Shown here piece by piece: positions 1-8,516 of a DNA stretch of 64,000 nucleotides. Within the stretch, counting starts at the first letter, position 1, and each line of letters begins with the position of its first letter. The notes beneath the pieces were generated by a model. The model was given only the letters and a program-made list of their open reading frames with translations. It ran no database searches and was not told where the DNA came from. A program made the position numbers and the translations under genes. The DNA is from Janthinobacterium lividum (GTDB taxonomy: Bacteria; Pseudomonadota; Gammaproteobacteria; Burkholderiales; Burkholderiaceae_D): contig NZ_CP139976.1 in NCBI RefSeq assembly GCF_034424625.1, positions 4,402,001 to 4,466,000 of the forward strand, in the 5' to 3' direction.

Positions 1-864
1 GCGGTTGGTCGGCAGTCCCAGGGTGGACAGGAATTCCGGCGCGCGGATGCCGGCGGCCCACACGCAGATGTCGGCCGCATAGCTGGTGCCGCTGGCCACC
101 GTCACCTTGTCGGCTTCGATCGTGGTGACGCGCGTGTCGGTCACCACCGTGATGCCATGTTTATGCAGCAGTTTCGAGGCGGCGATGGACACGCGCTCGG
201 GCAGCGGCGCCAAGATGCGCGGCGCCCCTTCGAGCAGGGTGATGCGCACATCCTTGATGGCATTGAGATTCTGGAAGCCATACGCGGCATACACGCCGCT
301 CGCTTCGCGCAATTCGGCCGCCAGTTCCACGCCCGTGGCGCCGCCGCCGATGATGACGATGTCGACACCGGGATGGCCCGCGTCGCCCTGGCGCTGCTCG
401 GCCATGGCCAGCAGTTTCAGCAGGGTCAACCGGAAACGTTCGGCATCTTCCGTGGCATTCAGGGAAATCGTGTTTTCCTGGGCGCCGGGCACGCCGAAGT
501 AATTCGACGTGCTGCCCACGGCCAGCACCAGCTGGTCGTAGCTGACAGTGCGCTGCGGCAGCAGCTGCTCATCCTTGTCGGTGGCGATGGCGCCCACGGT
601 GAGGCTGTTCGACGCGGCGTCGAGCCCGATCAAAGGACCATAGACATAGGTAAAACCATTGTCATGCGCCAGCATCTGGTACGACAGGCCCTCTTGATGA
701 ATGTCCAGGGTGCCGGCCGCCACTTCATGCAGCGAAGGCTTCCAGATATGGTACAGCCGGCTGTCGACCAGGGTGACCTGGCCGGCGCCGAGCTTGCGGC
801 TGAGTTTGCAGGCCAGCTCCAGGCCGCCTGCTCCTCCCCCTACGATAACGATTTTACTGTGCAA
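1..864 (-). CDS. ndh: NDH-2-type NAD(P)/FAD-dependent oxidoreductase (3' end missing)
   Basis: Single-subunit pyridine-nucleotide oxidoreductase of the type II NADH dehydrogenase family, which passes electrons from NADH through FAD to quinone at the inner membrane without pumping protons. The frame is open to base 1, so 288 residues are visible and the C-terminus is cut off. The N-terminus KIVIVGGGAGGLELA is the FAD dinucleotide fold; a second fold, DIVIIGGGATGVELAAEL, binds NAD(P)H near residue 165. The start is a TTG at 862-864, chosen because AGGAGG lies 4 bases upstream and the FAD fold follows at once. Family assignment is fairly secure; the exact acceptor is inferred. Confidence 0.85.
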   Translation of the reverse strand, partial: MHSKIVIVGGGAGGLELACKLSRKLGAGQVTLVDSRLYHIWKPSLHEVAAGTLDIHQEGLSYQMLAHDNGFTYVYGPLIGLDAASNSLTVGAIATDKDEQLLPQRTVSYDQLVLAVGSTSNYFGVPGAQENTISLNATEDAERFRLTLLKLLAMAEQRQGDAGHPGVDIVIIGGGATGVELAAELREASGVYAAYGFQNLNAIKDVRITLLEGAPRILAPLPERVSIAASKLLHKHGITVVTDTRVTTIEADKVTVASGTSYAADICVWAAGIRAPEFLSTLGLPTNR

Positions 865-879
865 AGATCCTCCTGCGTG

Positions 880-1371
880 TTAATCCCTGTGCCCGTTGCC
901 ATTGCCGTGACCATTGCCATGGCCCTTGCCCGGCTTGTTGTCATGCTTGTCGCGCTTGTCATCATGCTTGTCAAAGTGCTTGTCATGCTTGTTGTCATGA
1001 CGGCCGCGGTCGCCGTAATCGGGACGGCCATGGTCGCCATGCATCTGGCGGTAACGGGGCACATATTGGTTGTTATACCAACTATCCTGGACGAAATATA
1101 CCTCTTGGTTACAGGCATTATACTTGCGGCAGTGCTTCGACCAGTTTTTCGCATGGCCGGGCGGCACGCGCAGATAAATGGGGCGCGCCGAATAGTATTG
1201 CGGGCGCTGCACGATGACGGGCTGGGCATAGATCAATTGCGGCGCTGGATAGTCGCCTATGTCAATGCGTCCGTAAAAGCCCGGCTGGCCGACGGTGACG
1301 GAGACGCCAACCTGGGCGACGGCAGCGGTAGCGGCCGACAGCAAGACGGCGGCGAGAATCAGGGTTTTCAT
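880..1371 (-). CDS. Exported protein with His/Asp/Lys-rich tail, unknown function
   Basis: Protein of 163 residues that I do not recognise. It begins with a signal peptide (MKTLILAAVLLSAATAAVAQ). A middle segment rich in Tyr, Pro and Arg follows, with two Cys about residues 84 and 90. The last 55 residues are low complexity, built from His, Asp, Lys, Gly and Asn (HDNKHDKHFDKHDDKRDKHD, then GHGNGHGNGNGHRD). AAGGAG stands 8 bases before the ATG. The gene lies 15 bases upstream of the NDH-2 start, in the same direction. The His-rich tail suggests metal binding in the periplasm, but that is inference from composition. Confidence 0.75.
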   Translation of the reverse strand: MKTLILAAVLLSAATAAVAQVGVSVTVGQPGFYGRIDIGDYPAPQLIYAQPVIVQRPQYYSARPIYLRVPPGHAKNWSKHCRKYNACNQEVYFVQDSWYNNQYVPRYRQMHGDHGRPDYGDRGRHDNKHDKHFDKHDDKRDKHDNKPGKGHGNGHGNGNGHRD

Positions 1372-1464
1372 GGGGACACTCCTTTTATCAGTTATGCCGC
1401 AATTGTAGACCTTGTACAACCAACTGTTTGTTCGCAAGGACACATAAGGAAAGCCGTGGCAATC

Positions 1465-2250
1465 TCACCACAGCTTACCCAAAGGCACGACCAGGCCGCT
1501 GAACAGCGACCAGTCCGGCGACGCCGCCGTCACACCGCGCGCCAAGCCGATATCGATGGCCAGCCGCGGCGTGGGACTGTAGGTGGCGGCCAACAAGAGC
1601 TGCGCCGTGGCCGGCGCGCCGCGCAAGCGCGTGCCCGACACTTCCGCCGTGGCGCCCCAGCGGTCGCTGACGGGCGTGGAAAAGGAGGTCGCCCAGCCCG
1701 TTTGCACCCTGCCCGCGCCAGGGTCGGATGCCCCCAGGCGCGTGGCGTTCAGGTTGGCATCCACGTGCACGGCGCCCAGGTCGCGGCTGAGAATGCCGTT
1801 CAGCGACACGTCGCTCTTGCCGCTGCCGATGCTGTCCTTGGCTGTCGGCAACTTCCAGCCCAGCTCCAGACCCAGTGCCGTGGCGCTGTCGAGCAAAAAG
1901 GCCCGCTTGAGCACGACCGTCGTGTCGCCCACGCCCGTTTCGCGCCGGCCCCTTGCGTCGCGCGCGCGCACGAAGCCCTCGCCTTCCAGCAGCACGCCCC
2001 ATTCGGGCGTAAACGCCAGTTTGAACGTGTACGGCAGGCTGGCGCGGCGCGTGTCGTCCGTTTTCGACAGCAGGCCGCCAGCCTCGAATTCCAGCTGGCC
2101 CGGCACGGGCAGCTGGGCGGGACTGGCCACCGAAGGACGGTAAGGCAGGACGGGATCACCCTGCTGCGCCTGCGCCAGCGGCGCCAGGGAGAGCAACAGC
2201 AAAGAGAAACGCAGGGAGAAACATAACTGCGGCAGGAAAGGTGACGGCAT
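1465..2250 (-). CDS. Outer-membrane transporter-like beta-barrel protein
   Basis: Protein of 261 residues with a signal peptide (about residues 1-29, ending AQA) and alternating polar/hydrophobic strands typical of a small outer-membrane barrel. Segments such as PGQLEFEAGGLLSKTDDTRR, GLELGWKLPTAKDSIGSGKS and a C-terminal LFSGLVVPLGKLW resemble the MetA-pathway/transporter family (PF13557-like), whose members sit in the outer membrane and whose substrates are mostly unknown. An in-frame upstream extension exists, but the ATG at 2250 is chosen because it places the signal peptide at the N-terminus. No clear operon partner. Confidence 0.7.
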   Translation of the reverse strand: MPSPFLPQLCFSLRFSLLLLSLAPLAQAQQGDPVLPYRPSVASPAQLPVPGQLEFEAGGLLSKTDDTRRASLPYTFKLAFTPEWGVLLEGEGFVRARDARGRRETGVGDTTVVLKRAFLLDSATALGLELGWKLPTAKDSIGSGKSDVSLNGILSRDLGAVHVDANLNATRLGASDPGAGRVQTGWATSFSTPVSDRWGATAEVSGTRLRGAPATAQLLLAATYSPTPRLAIDIGLARGVTAASPDWSLFSGLVVPLGKLW

Positions 2251-2326
2251 GGAAAACCCGGAAGTGGCAAACGCGCAATAGCGACAGCCTACCACCACCG
2301 CGCCGATTGCGCCCAGCCCGCCGCCG

Positions 2327-3982
2327 TCAGGCCAGGCGCCGCACGCCCTGCCTGGCGGGTGGCGCCGGCCGGCGCAGCGGCGTGACGTTGCTGGACGCAG
2401 GCACGGCCATCTGTTGCGCCTGGGCATGCAGGCGGAACACGCCCACCAGTTCCGTCAGGGTTTGCGCCTGGTCTTGCAGCGATTCGGCGGCAGCCGCCGC
2501 CTCCTCCACCAGGGCCGCGTTTTGCTGCGTCACCTGGTCCATCTGCAGCACGGCCTCGTTGACTTGCTCGATGCCGGCACTTTGCTCGGCGCTGGCGGCC
2601 GTGATTTCCTGCATGATGTCGGCCACCTGGCGCACGCTGGCGACCACTTCATCCATCGTCTTGCCCGCGTCATGCACGAGTTTGGAACCGATCTCCACCT
2701 GCTCGACGGAGTCGCCGATCAGGGTCTTGATTTCCTTGGCGGCACTGGCCGAGCGCTGCGCCAGGTTGCGCACTTCGGATGCCACGACGGCAAATCCGCG
2801 CCCCTCCTCGCCCGCCCTGGCCGCTTCCACGGCCGCGTTCAAGGCCAGGATATTCGTCTGGAAGGCGATGCTGTCGATGACGCTGATGATGTCGACGATC
2901 TTGCGCGAGGACGCATTGATCGATTCCATCGTCTGCACCACCTGCCCCACCACGGCGCCGCCCTTGCCGGCCACCTCCGAGGCGGCACCGGCCAGAGCAT
3001 TCGCCTGGCGCGCATTGTCCGCGTTCTGCCGCACGGCCGACGTCAACTGCTCCATCGATGACGCCGTTTCTTCCAGCGAACTGGCCTGCTCTTCCGTGCG
3101 CGACGACAGGTCGAGGTTGCCCTGGGCGATTTCGCCCGAGGCCGTGTTGATGGTGTCCGTTCCCGAGCGCACCTGGCTGACGATGCCCACCAGCTTGTCG
3201 CGCATGGTTTTCATGGCAAACAACAGGCTGGCGCTGTCGTGGCTGGCCGTGCGGATATCGACGGTGAGGTCGCCCTCGGCGATGGCGCCGGCGATCTTGA
3301 CGGCATACGCCGGTTCGCCGCCCAGCTGGCGCGTCAGTCCGCGCGTGATCAGCGCACCCAGCGCCAGGCCGGCGGCCACACTGCCCAGCACCAGCGCGAT
3401 CATGAAACTGCGGCTGGCCTGGTACACGCCCGAGGCTTGCTCGGAAGCAGCCTTGGCGCGCTCTTCTTTCTGCAATGATAATTTGTCGAGCACACCGTCG
3501 AGCTCATCGGCATGCAGGCGCGTCTTGTTGAGCAGTTCGACCAGTTGCGCGCTGCGCTGAGCCAGCGGTTCAGCCGCCGCCAGGGTCAGCGCTTGTTGCA
3601 TGGTGGCAATGTACTCCGCCTCGACAGCGGCGAAGCGGGCAAACAGTTCCTTGGCGGCCGGCGTGACGAACAGCGGTTCCGCCTTGGCCAGGTAGCTTTT
3701 ATTTAACTCGAGGAATTTGGCGATGTCGGCCTGCCGCGTGGCGCGCTCCTCGGCGGTCGTGGCCAGCAGGAAATTGCTGCGCGCGCGGCCCACCTTGATC
3801 AAGGCGATATTGGCTTCCTTGATGTACGACAAGCCCAACAATTCATGGTTGTACATCTGCCCCGCCATGGTATCGATCTTGCCCATGTTGAAGATACCGA
3901 TGCCGGCCACGATGGCCCCCATCAGCGCAACGCAAAAAAAAGCCGCCAGCAAGCGCGTTCCCACCTTCATCCGGTTCAACAT
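2327..3982 (-). CDS. Methyl-accepting chemotaxis protein
   Basis: Transmembrane chemoreceptor of 551 residues. TM1 lies about residues 11-32, followed by a four-helix-bundle ligand domain, TM2 about 190-212, a HAMP linker and the cytoplasmic signalling domain. The hairpin tip that contacts CheA/CheW is present ([20 protein letters not shown], then [20 protein letters not shown]). A C-terminal CheR-tethering pentapeptide is absent; the protein ends QGVRRLA. Start at 3982 is preferred because GGGAG precedes it and TM1 follows directly; the frame stays open upstream. No che genes are adjacent, so it is an orphan receptor. Ligand unknown. Confidence 0.92.
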   Translation of the reverse strand: MLNRMKVGTRLLAAFFCVALMGAIVAGIGIFNMGKIDTMAGQMYNHELLGLSYIKEANIALIKVGRARSNFLLATTAEERATRQADIAKFLELNKSYLAKAEPLFVTPAAKELFARFAAVEAEYIATMQQALTLAAAEPLAQRSAQLVELLNKTRLHADELDGVLDKLSLQKEERAKAASEQASGVYQASRSFMIALVLGSVAAGLALGALITRGLTRQLGGEPAYAVKIAGAIAEGDLTVDIRTASHDSASLLFAMKTMRDKLVGIVSQVRSGTDTINTASGEIAQGNLDLSSRTEEQASSLEETASSMEQLTSAVRQNADNARQANALAGAASEVAGKGGAVVGQVVQTMESINASSRKIVDIISVIDSIAFQTNILALNAAVEAARAGEEGRGFAVVASEVRNLAQRSASAAKEIKTLIGDSVEQVEIGSKLVHDAGKTMDEVVASVRQVADIMQEITAASAEQSAGIEQVNEAVLQMDQVTQQNAALVEEAAAAAESLQDQAQTLTELVGVFRLHAQAQQMAVPASSNVTPLRRPAPPARQGVRRLA

Positions 3983-4104
3983 GATTTCTCCCATAAGACT
4001 GGCCGATACTCGATGTAACTGGAGCGTACTGGCTTGAATATAAAGAAAAAACACGGAAAAAAATGCTCGGATTGTCACCAAACAACAATTCATTGATTTA
4101 TAGC

Positions 4105-4141
4105 AACACACAAAACGGCTTGCCATGCTAGGCAAGCCGTT
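4105..4141 (-). terminator. Intrinsic terminator of the copper operon
   Basis: An 11-bp perfect stem (AACGGCTTGCC pairing with GGCAAGCCGTT) closes a 6-base loop at 4114-4141. On the minus strand it is followed by a T-rich TTGTGTGTTG run. It lies 24 bases beyond the stop codon of the multicopper oxidase gene, so it would end leftward transcription of the copper operon. Confidence 0.75.
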
Positions 4142-4165
4142 CAGGACTGTACCTGCTTGCCCGCG

Positions 4166-5551
4166 TTAATGGCCCGTGTGAGCGCCAGGTTTACGCACCG
4201 TCATCTCGACGCCACCTTTCACCACTTGCTTGCCCGCACCCTGGCCGCGCACGGGTTCCGGCAAGGCGCCCGTCCATTCATAGGCCACGCTGCCGGCCGG
4301 ATGCTTGTACCAGCCCGGGTCGCGATAGTCGCCCGGTTTCTGGTCCTTACGCACCTTGACCGTGGTAAACATGCCGCCCATGCCGATGGCGCCGAAGGGG
4401 CCGTCGCCGGCCATCATCGGCAAGGTATTGTCGGGGATCGGCATCTGCATCTCGCCCATGTCGGCCATGCCCCGCTCGCCCATCACCATGTAGCCGGGCA
4501 CGAGCTGGTTGATCTTCGCGGCCACGCCCTGGTGGTCGACGCCGATCATGGTGGGCACGTCATGCCCCATGGCATTCATCGTGTGGTGCGACTTGTGGCA
4601 GTGGAAAGCCCAGTCGCCCAGGTCCGTGGCCGTGAATTCCACGGCGCGCATCTGGCCCACGGCCACGTCCGTCGTCACTTCGGGCCAGCGCGATTCGGGG
4701 CGCGTCCAGCCGCCATCCGTGCCCGTCACCTCGAATTCATGGCCATGCATGTGGATCGGGTGGTTCGTCATGGTCAGATTGCCCACGCGCACGCGCACCT
4801 TGTCGCCCTGGCGCACGACCATGGGGTCGATGCCGGGGAAGACGCGGCTGTTGAACGTGAACAGGTTGAAATCCGTCATGGTCATGATCTTCGGCGTGTA
4901 GCTGCCAGGATCGATGTCGTAGTTGCTGAGCAAGAAGACGAAATCGCGGTCCACCTTCATGAAGTTCGGGTCTTTCGGGTGCGTCACCCAAAAACCCATC
5001 ATGCCCATGGCCATCTGCGTCATTTCATCGGCATGCGGGTGGTACATGAAGGTGCCGGGCCGCTTGGCGACGAATTCATAGACGAAGGTCTTGCCCGGGG
5101 CAATGCCGGGCTGGGTCAGGCCCGTGACGCCATCCATGCCGTTGGGCAAGCGCTGGCCATGCCAGTGCACACTGGTGTGCTCCGGCAATTTATTGGTGAC
5201 AAAGATACGCACCCGGTCGCCCTCCACCACTTCGATGGTGGGCCCTGGCGACTGGCCGTTATAGCCCCACAGGTTGGCCATCATGCCGGGCGCCAGTTCG
5301 CGCACGACGGGTTCGGCCACCAAATGGAATTCCTTGACGTTGTTGTTCATGCGCCAAGGCAAGGACCAGCCATTCAGGGTGACGACGGGGTTGTATGGAC
5401 GCCCGTTCGGCGGCGGTGGCGGCGCCTTGGTGTCGGCGCCAGCCATGCTGACGGCTTCCGGCAACGATGCCGCACCGACTCTGCTGACAGCGGCGGCACT
5501 CAGGGCGACAGCGCCCGCGTTCATGAAAAAGTTTCTACGTGTAATCATCAT
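4166..5551 (-). CDS. Multicopper oxidase (CopA/CueO-like), Tat-exported
   Basis: Copper oxidase of 461 residues, expected in the periplasm, where the family oxidises Cu(I) to Cu(II). It begins MMITRRNFFMNAGAVALSAA, a twin-arginine signal. All copper-binding motifs are visible: HVHWHGQ-type site (SVHWHGQRL), MYHPHADEM, HPIHMHGHEFEV and the C-terminal FHCHKSHHTMNAMGH joining T1, T2 and T3 copper sites. A Met-rich patch (ADEMTQMAMGMMG) lies in the middle. It is shorter than CopA proteins of about 600 residues and lacks their long Met-rich repeat. Its ATG overlaps the TolC-like stop codon by one base (TAATG), so the two genes are translationally coupled. Confidence 0.93.
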   Translation of the reverse strand: MMITRRNFFMNAGAVALSAAAVSRVGAASLPEAVSMAGADTKAPPPPPNGRPYNPVVTLNGWSLPWRMNNNVKEFHLVAEPVVRELAPGMMANLWGYNGQSPGPTIEVVEGDRVRIFVTNKLPEHTSVHWHGQRLPNGMDGVTGLTQPGIAPGKTFVYEFVAKRPGTFMYHPHADEMTQMAMGMMGFWVTHPKDPNFMKVDRDFVFLLSNYDIDPGSYTPKIMTMTDFNLFTFNSRVFPGIDPMVVRQGDKVRVRVGNLTMTNHPIHMHGHEFEVTGTDGGWTRPESRWPEVTTDVAVGQMRAVEFTATDLGDWAFHCHKSHHTMNAMGHDVPTMIGVDHQGVAAKINQLVPGYMVMGERGMADMGEMQMPIPDNTLPMMAGDGPFGAIGMGGMFTTVKVRKDQKPGDYRDPGWYKHPAGSVAYEWTGALPEPVRGQGAGKQVVKGGVEMTVRKPGAHTGH

Positions 5552-6909
5552 TATTCCTTGTTGGCTGGGCCGCTGCCATTGATGGCGCCTTGCAGTTCGG
5601 TTTGCGCAATCCAGAAATCGCGCTGGGTCTCGATGGCACTGTTGACGCTGGCAACCTGTTCGCGCGCATCGGCCAGCAGTTCGAACACGCTGGCCAGCAT
5701 GCCGTTGTAACGCAGCAATACTTCATGCGAGATCGTCTTGCGCAGCGGCACAACTTCATCGCGGTAGTGGCGCGCCAGGTCATAGGCCGTGCGGTAGCTC
5801 GAATAAGCTTCGCGCACTTCCGAGCGGGCCCGTACGGCCGTGCCTGCCGTGCGCTGCAGCGACTGCTCGTACAACGCTTGCGCCTTCGCATTGCGCGCCG
5901 AGCCCCAATCGAACAGGGGCAATTCCAGCGAGACTTCATAGCCATTTTCGCGCGGCGCCTCGCTGCTGCTCTTGTTGCTATAGCCCACGTCGAGCACGTT
6001 GACGAATCCCGTCACCTTGGACAGGCCCAGCGCGTCGGCCGTCGCATGCGCGTCGAGTTTCGCTCTTTGCACGTCGAGGCGCTGCTCCATCGCCTGCGCC
6101 TCGATATTGCCCGCCTCGGCTGGCTTGGCTGGCAAATCGGGCAAGCGCGACGGCAAGGTGAAGGCCGTTTGCTTGCCCCACAGGCCCAGCAAGCGCGTCA
6201 GGTGTTCGCGCGTGGCCGTGGCCTGGTGGCGCGCGCGGGCCAGGTCGCCGACGGCGTCCGCGTAAAACACTTGCTGGCGCGCCTGGTCGAGGCGGCTCCA
6301 GTTGCCCGCCTGCTGCAAGCGCGTGGCCAGTTCAGCGCCCGCCTCGGCCGACAGCAGCGCGCGCTGCATGAAAGCTTCCGTCTGCACGGCGGCCACGGCA
6401 GTAAAATACGCGCGGCGCGTGTCCGACGCCAGTTGCACGGCGCTATTGGCGGCCTGCAGCTTGGCTTGCTCGAAGCGGCCCCGCTCGATGTTGACGCGCA
6501 GCGGCATGGTCAGCAGGCCGGCCAGGTCGAAGCTGACGCCGCGGTCGATTTCATTGCCATGGCTGCCATGCGAGCGGCCGAACGACAGGCCGGGATTGCG
6601 CAAGCGCCCCGCCTGCACCAGATCCGCTTCGGACGCGCCCAGTTCGGCCAGCGCCACCTTCATGCCATGGTTGTTCATCAGGGCGATGCGCACGGCGCTG
6701 TCGGCATCCAGAGGCTGGGCCAGCAGGGCAGCCAATTTTTCCTCGCCGCCCTTGTCGGCCAACGCTGCGGGAGCGCCCGTGCGGGCGTCGGCCAGCGCGG
6801 ACACCGCCTGCATGCCGCCATCCTGGCTGAAGCTGGCGCAGCCGCTCAGCAGCAAGATTGCCGCCAGCGCCAGCGGCGTCAGGCAAGTTGATTTTGTGAA
6901 GCGGGCCAT
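5551..6909 (-). CDS. TolC-family outer-membrane efflux lipoprotein
   Basis: Protein of 452 residues of the TolC/CusC outer-membrane factor family. A lipoprotein signal is visible (LALAAILLLSGCASF, lipid-modified Cys about residue 22). Long heptad-rich helices follow (DSAVRIALMNNHGMKVALAE, then AEAGNIEAQAMEQRLDVQRA), as expected for the periplasmic tunnel. Start 6909 is supported by AAGGA in the tail of the preceding gene, whose stop lies at 6911. The neighbours are all copper proteins, but no RND pump or membrane-fusion protein is present in the operon. It may therefore pair with a pump encoded elsewhere or have a pump-free role; this is inference. Confidence 0.88.
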   Translation of the reverse strand: MARFTKSTCLTPLALAAILLLSGCASFSQDGGMQAVSALADARTGAPAALADKGGEEKLAALLAQPLDADSAVRIALMNNHGMKVALAELGASEADLVQAGRLRNPGLSFGRSHGSHGNEIDRGVSFDLAGLLTMPLRVNIERGRFEQAKLQAANSAVQLASDTRRAYFTAVAAVQTEAFMQRALLSAEAGAELATRLQQAGNWSRLDQARQQVFYADAVGDLARARHQATATREHLTRLLGLWGKQTAFTLPSRLPDLPAKPAEAGNIEAQAMEQRLDVQRAKLDAHATADALGLSKVTGFVNVLDVGYSNKSSSEAPRENGYEVSLELPLFDWGSARNAKAQALYEQSLQRTAGTAVRARSEVREAYSSYRTAYDLARHYRDEVVPLRKTISHEVLLRYNGMLASVFELLADAREQVASVNSAIETQRDFWIAQTELQGAINGSGPANKE

Positions 6910-6910
6910 G

Positions 6911-7264
6911 TCAGTGTCCTTCATGCTGGTGTTGCGGGGCCGGCTGGGCATCCGGCTTGGGACCCGGCTTGGGCATGGCATGCTGCATCGGCATCTTGTG
7001 TCCTTCCATCTTGTGGCCATCCATCTTGTGGCCTTCCATCTTCATCATGCCCATGTGGCCGCCGGCCTTGCCGACTTTCTCGTTGAGGGCGCGCCAGGCC
7101 TGGTCGGACGTGGCGTCGTCCTCGGCGGCGGGACGGTAGCCGGCGAAGGCGGAGCGGTAAGTGGTGGCCGGCACGGATGCTTGCGCCTCTTGCGGGGCGG
7201 ACGGGGATTGCGCTGCGGCGGCCAGCGGCAGTACAGCCAGCGCGAGGCTGAACAGGTGTTTCAT
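6911..7264 (-). CDS. Small periplasmic Met/His-rich copper-operon protein
   Basis: Protein of 117 residues with a signal peptide ending about residue 18 (LPLAAAAQ). The C-terminal half is a Met/His metal-binding stretch with a near-perfect repeat of HKMEG/HKMDG (GGHMGMMKMEGHKMDGHKME) and a His-rich end (APQHQHEGH). Such Met/His motifs bind Cu(I)/Cu(II) in periplasmic copper chaperones. A segment SDQAWRALNEKVGKAGGH before it resembles short proteins found next to CopA-type oxidases. The stop codon lies 1 base from the start of the TolC-like gene. A copper-buffering or delivery role is inferred from composition and operon. Confidence 0.8.
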   Translation of the reverse strand: MKHLFSLALAVLPLAAAAQSPSAPQEAQASVPATTYRSAFAGYRPAAEDDATSDQAWRALNEKVGKAGGHMGMMKMEGHKMDGHKMEGHKMPMQHAMPKPGPKPDAQPAPQHQHEGH

Positions 7265-7377
7265 GGTATTCCTTGAATGACAGGGTGTGGCGCGGCGGGC
7301 GCGCGACTGGAACGCTGGCGCGGCCGGTGCAACGTGCAGGGACGTGCGACGGCGGCACCGCCAGGTTCAACGGGCGG

Positions 7378-7803
7378 TCAGGCGGAGCGCGTGCTTCTCG
7401 GGGGACGTTCGGGACCAGGCGGGATATGCCCGGCGAACAGGGAATCGGGCGCCAGCGCGGGAGGCGGCGCGCGCAGGGTCAAGGCGTGCAAGGCTGGCAT
7501 GCCGGGCGGCGCCGTGGCGCCCACGGTACACGCGCCATGGTTGCTGCAATCGTGGCCATGGTGCGTGGCGCCGCCATCGTCCATGGCCATTTTCATCGGC
7601 TGGTCCTGCATGTGCATGCCGGCCATGTCGCCCATGTCATGGCACTGGGGTGCCTGCATGACCTCGACGGCAACCGTGACGGCGACCGCCAGCTCGTCCA
7701 CGCAGCAGCTGCGCATGGCCGACGCAAAGCCCTGCATGGGCAGCGTGACGGCCAGCAGCCAGAGCAGCGAGCGGGCGAGAAAGCGGAAAAAGGCACGGTT
7801 CAT
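7378..7803 (-). CDS. CopL/DUF2946-like Cys/His/Met-rich small protein, first gene of copper operon
   Basis: Protein of 141 residues. An N-terminal hydrophobic signal (LARSLLWLLAVTLPMQGFAS) is followed by a metal-ligand-rich core: MRSCCVDE, CHDMGDMAGMHMQDQPMKMA and HHGHDCSNHGACT. The C-terminus ends PPGPERPPRSTRSA, similar to short proteins leading copper/cobalt resistance operons. The family is not certain, so the name is tentative. No ribosome-binding site precedes the ATG, which lies only 6 bases after the -10 element of a CueR-type promoter, implying a leaderless transcript. A 113-base gap separates it from the next gene. Confidence 0.75.
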   Translation of the reverse strand: MNRAFFRFLARSLLWLLAVTLPMQGFASAMRSCCVDELAVAVTVAVEVMQAPQCHDMGDMAGMHMQDQPMKMAMDDGGATHHGHDCSNHGACTVGATAPPGMPALHALTLRAPPPALAPDSLFAGHIPPGPERPPRSTRSA

Positions 7804-7809
7804 GGCGCC

Positions 7810-7840
7810 ACTATAAACCTTCCCACATGAGGAAGGTCAA
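7810..7840 (-). promoter_or_regulatory. CueR-type copper-responsive promoter and operator
   Basis: Reading leftward, a -35 element TTGACC (7840-7835) and a -10 element TATAGT (7815-7810) are separated by 19 bases, the long spacer typical of MerR/CueR promoters. The spacer carries the dyad ACCTTCC-N7-GGAAGGT (7817-7837), which matches the known CueR box. CueR itself is not encoded in the window. The promoter drives the CopL-like gene whose ATG begins at 7803. Confidence 0.9.
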
Positions 7841-7844
7841 GCCC

Positions 7845-8387
7845 CTATTTGCGCCGGCAGCCGTGCGTCAGCCAGATGACATAGACGCCGTAGTAGCCCT
7901 GCCCTTCGAAGATGACCTGGCCATCGGCGAAGGAGACTGTCTCCACTTCATTGACGATGAAATACGCGCGGTTGTCCGCCGCCTCCACATCGCCCCAGTA
8001 GCGTGGAACCTGGCTCCGGTAGCCGCTGGCTCGCCCGATCGCGTCCATCAAATCGCTGATCATGAAGTCGTACAGCATTTCAGCCAGCAGCGGCCGGTGA
8101 CCCGCCAGCATGGCCGTGATGTCGGGGTAGCCAGCGTCCCTGAGCGCGGGCAAGTCGCTTTCCTCATATTGCAGGTCGTCTGCGCGGCAATCCTGCACGA
8201 AACTGTTGAAGGGTTCGTCGAGCAGGCCCGCCAGCGCCGTTTCCGGCACGCTCAGGCGAAACGGGTGCAGCGGCAGCACGCTGTGCTGGCCATAGTTGAG
8301 TCCGCGGCATCCGAGGAAGGCCAGCGGGTGTGGCCGCCCATTGACGTCGCAGCGGATACCAAGTTCTTGCTCAAACGTCATCAACAT
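7845..8387 (-). CDS. Hypothetical protein
   Basis: Soluble protein of 180 residues with no signal peptide or membrane segment; I recognise no family. Visible features are a short Cys-containing N-terminal part (LGIRCDVNGRPHPLAFLGCR), an acidic middle and a beta-rich C-terminus (YFIVNEVETVSFADGQVIFE, then GQGYYGVYVIWLTHGCRRK). The start at 8387 has a weak AGGG 5 bases upstream; a second ATG in frame at 8381 is possible. Its stop codon lies 5 bases from the -35 of the copper promoter, so its end abuts the copper operon but it is probably a separate unit. Confidence 0.7.
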   Translation of the reverse strand: MLMTFEQELGIRCDVNGRPHPLAFLGCRGLNYGQHSVLPLHPFRLSVPETALAGLLDEPFNSFVQDCRADDLQYEESDLPALRDAGYPDITAMLAGHRPLLAEMLYDFMISDLMDAIGRASGYRSQVPRYWGDVEAADNRAYFIVNEVETVSFADGQVIFEGQGYYGVYVIWLTHGCRRK

Positions 8388-8516
8388 CCAACCCTGCCAT
8401 GTCCGTTATCCTCGTTGTACCTCATCAGGGCTATATGGTAAGCGCTGGCAGGCAAACGAAACAGGCTCAGATGCAACAGAAAACAGCGTATCAGTTCATG
8501 CCGCACGGCCCGCCTG

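Noticed and set aside
157..2226. A 689-codon plus-strand open frame over the first three genes
   Set aside because: It crosses three minus-strand genes with clear signal peptides and a flavin fold; its own sequence shows no family.
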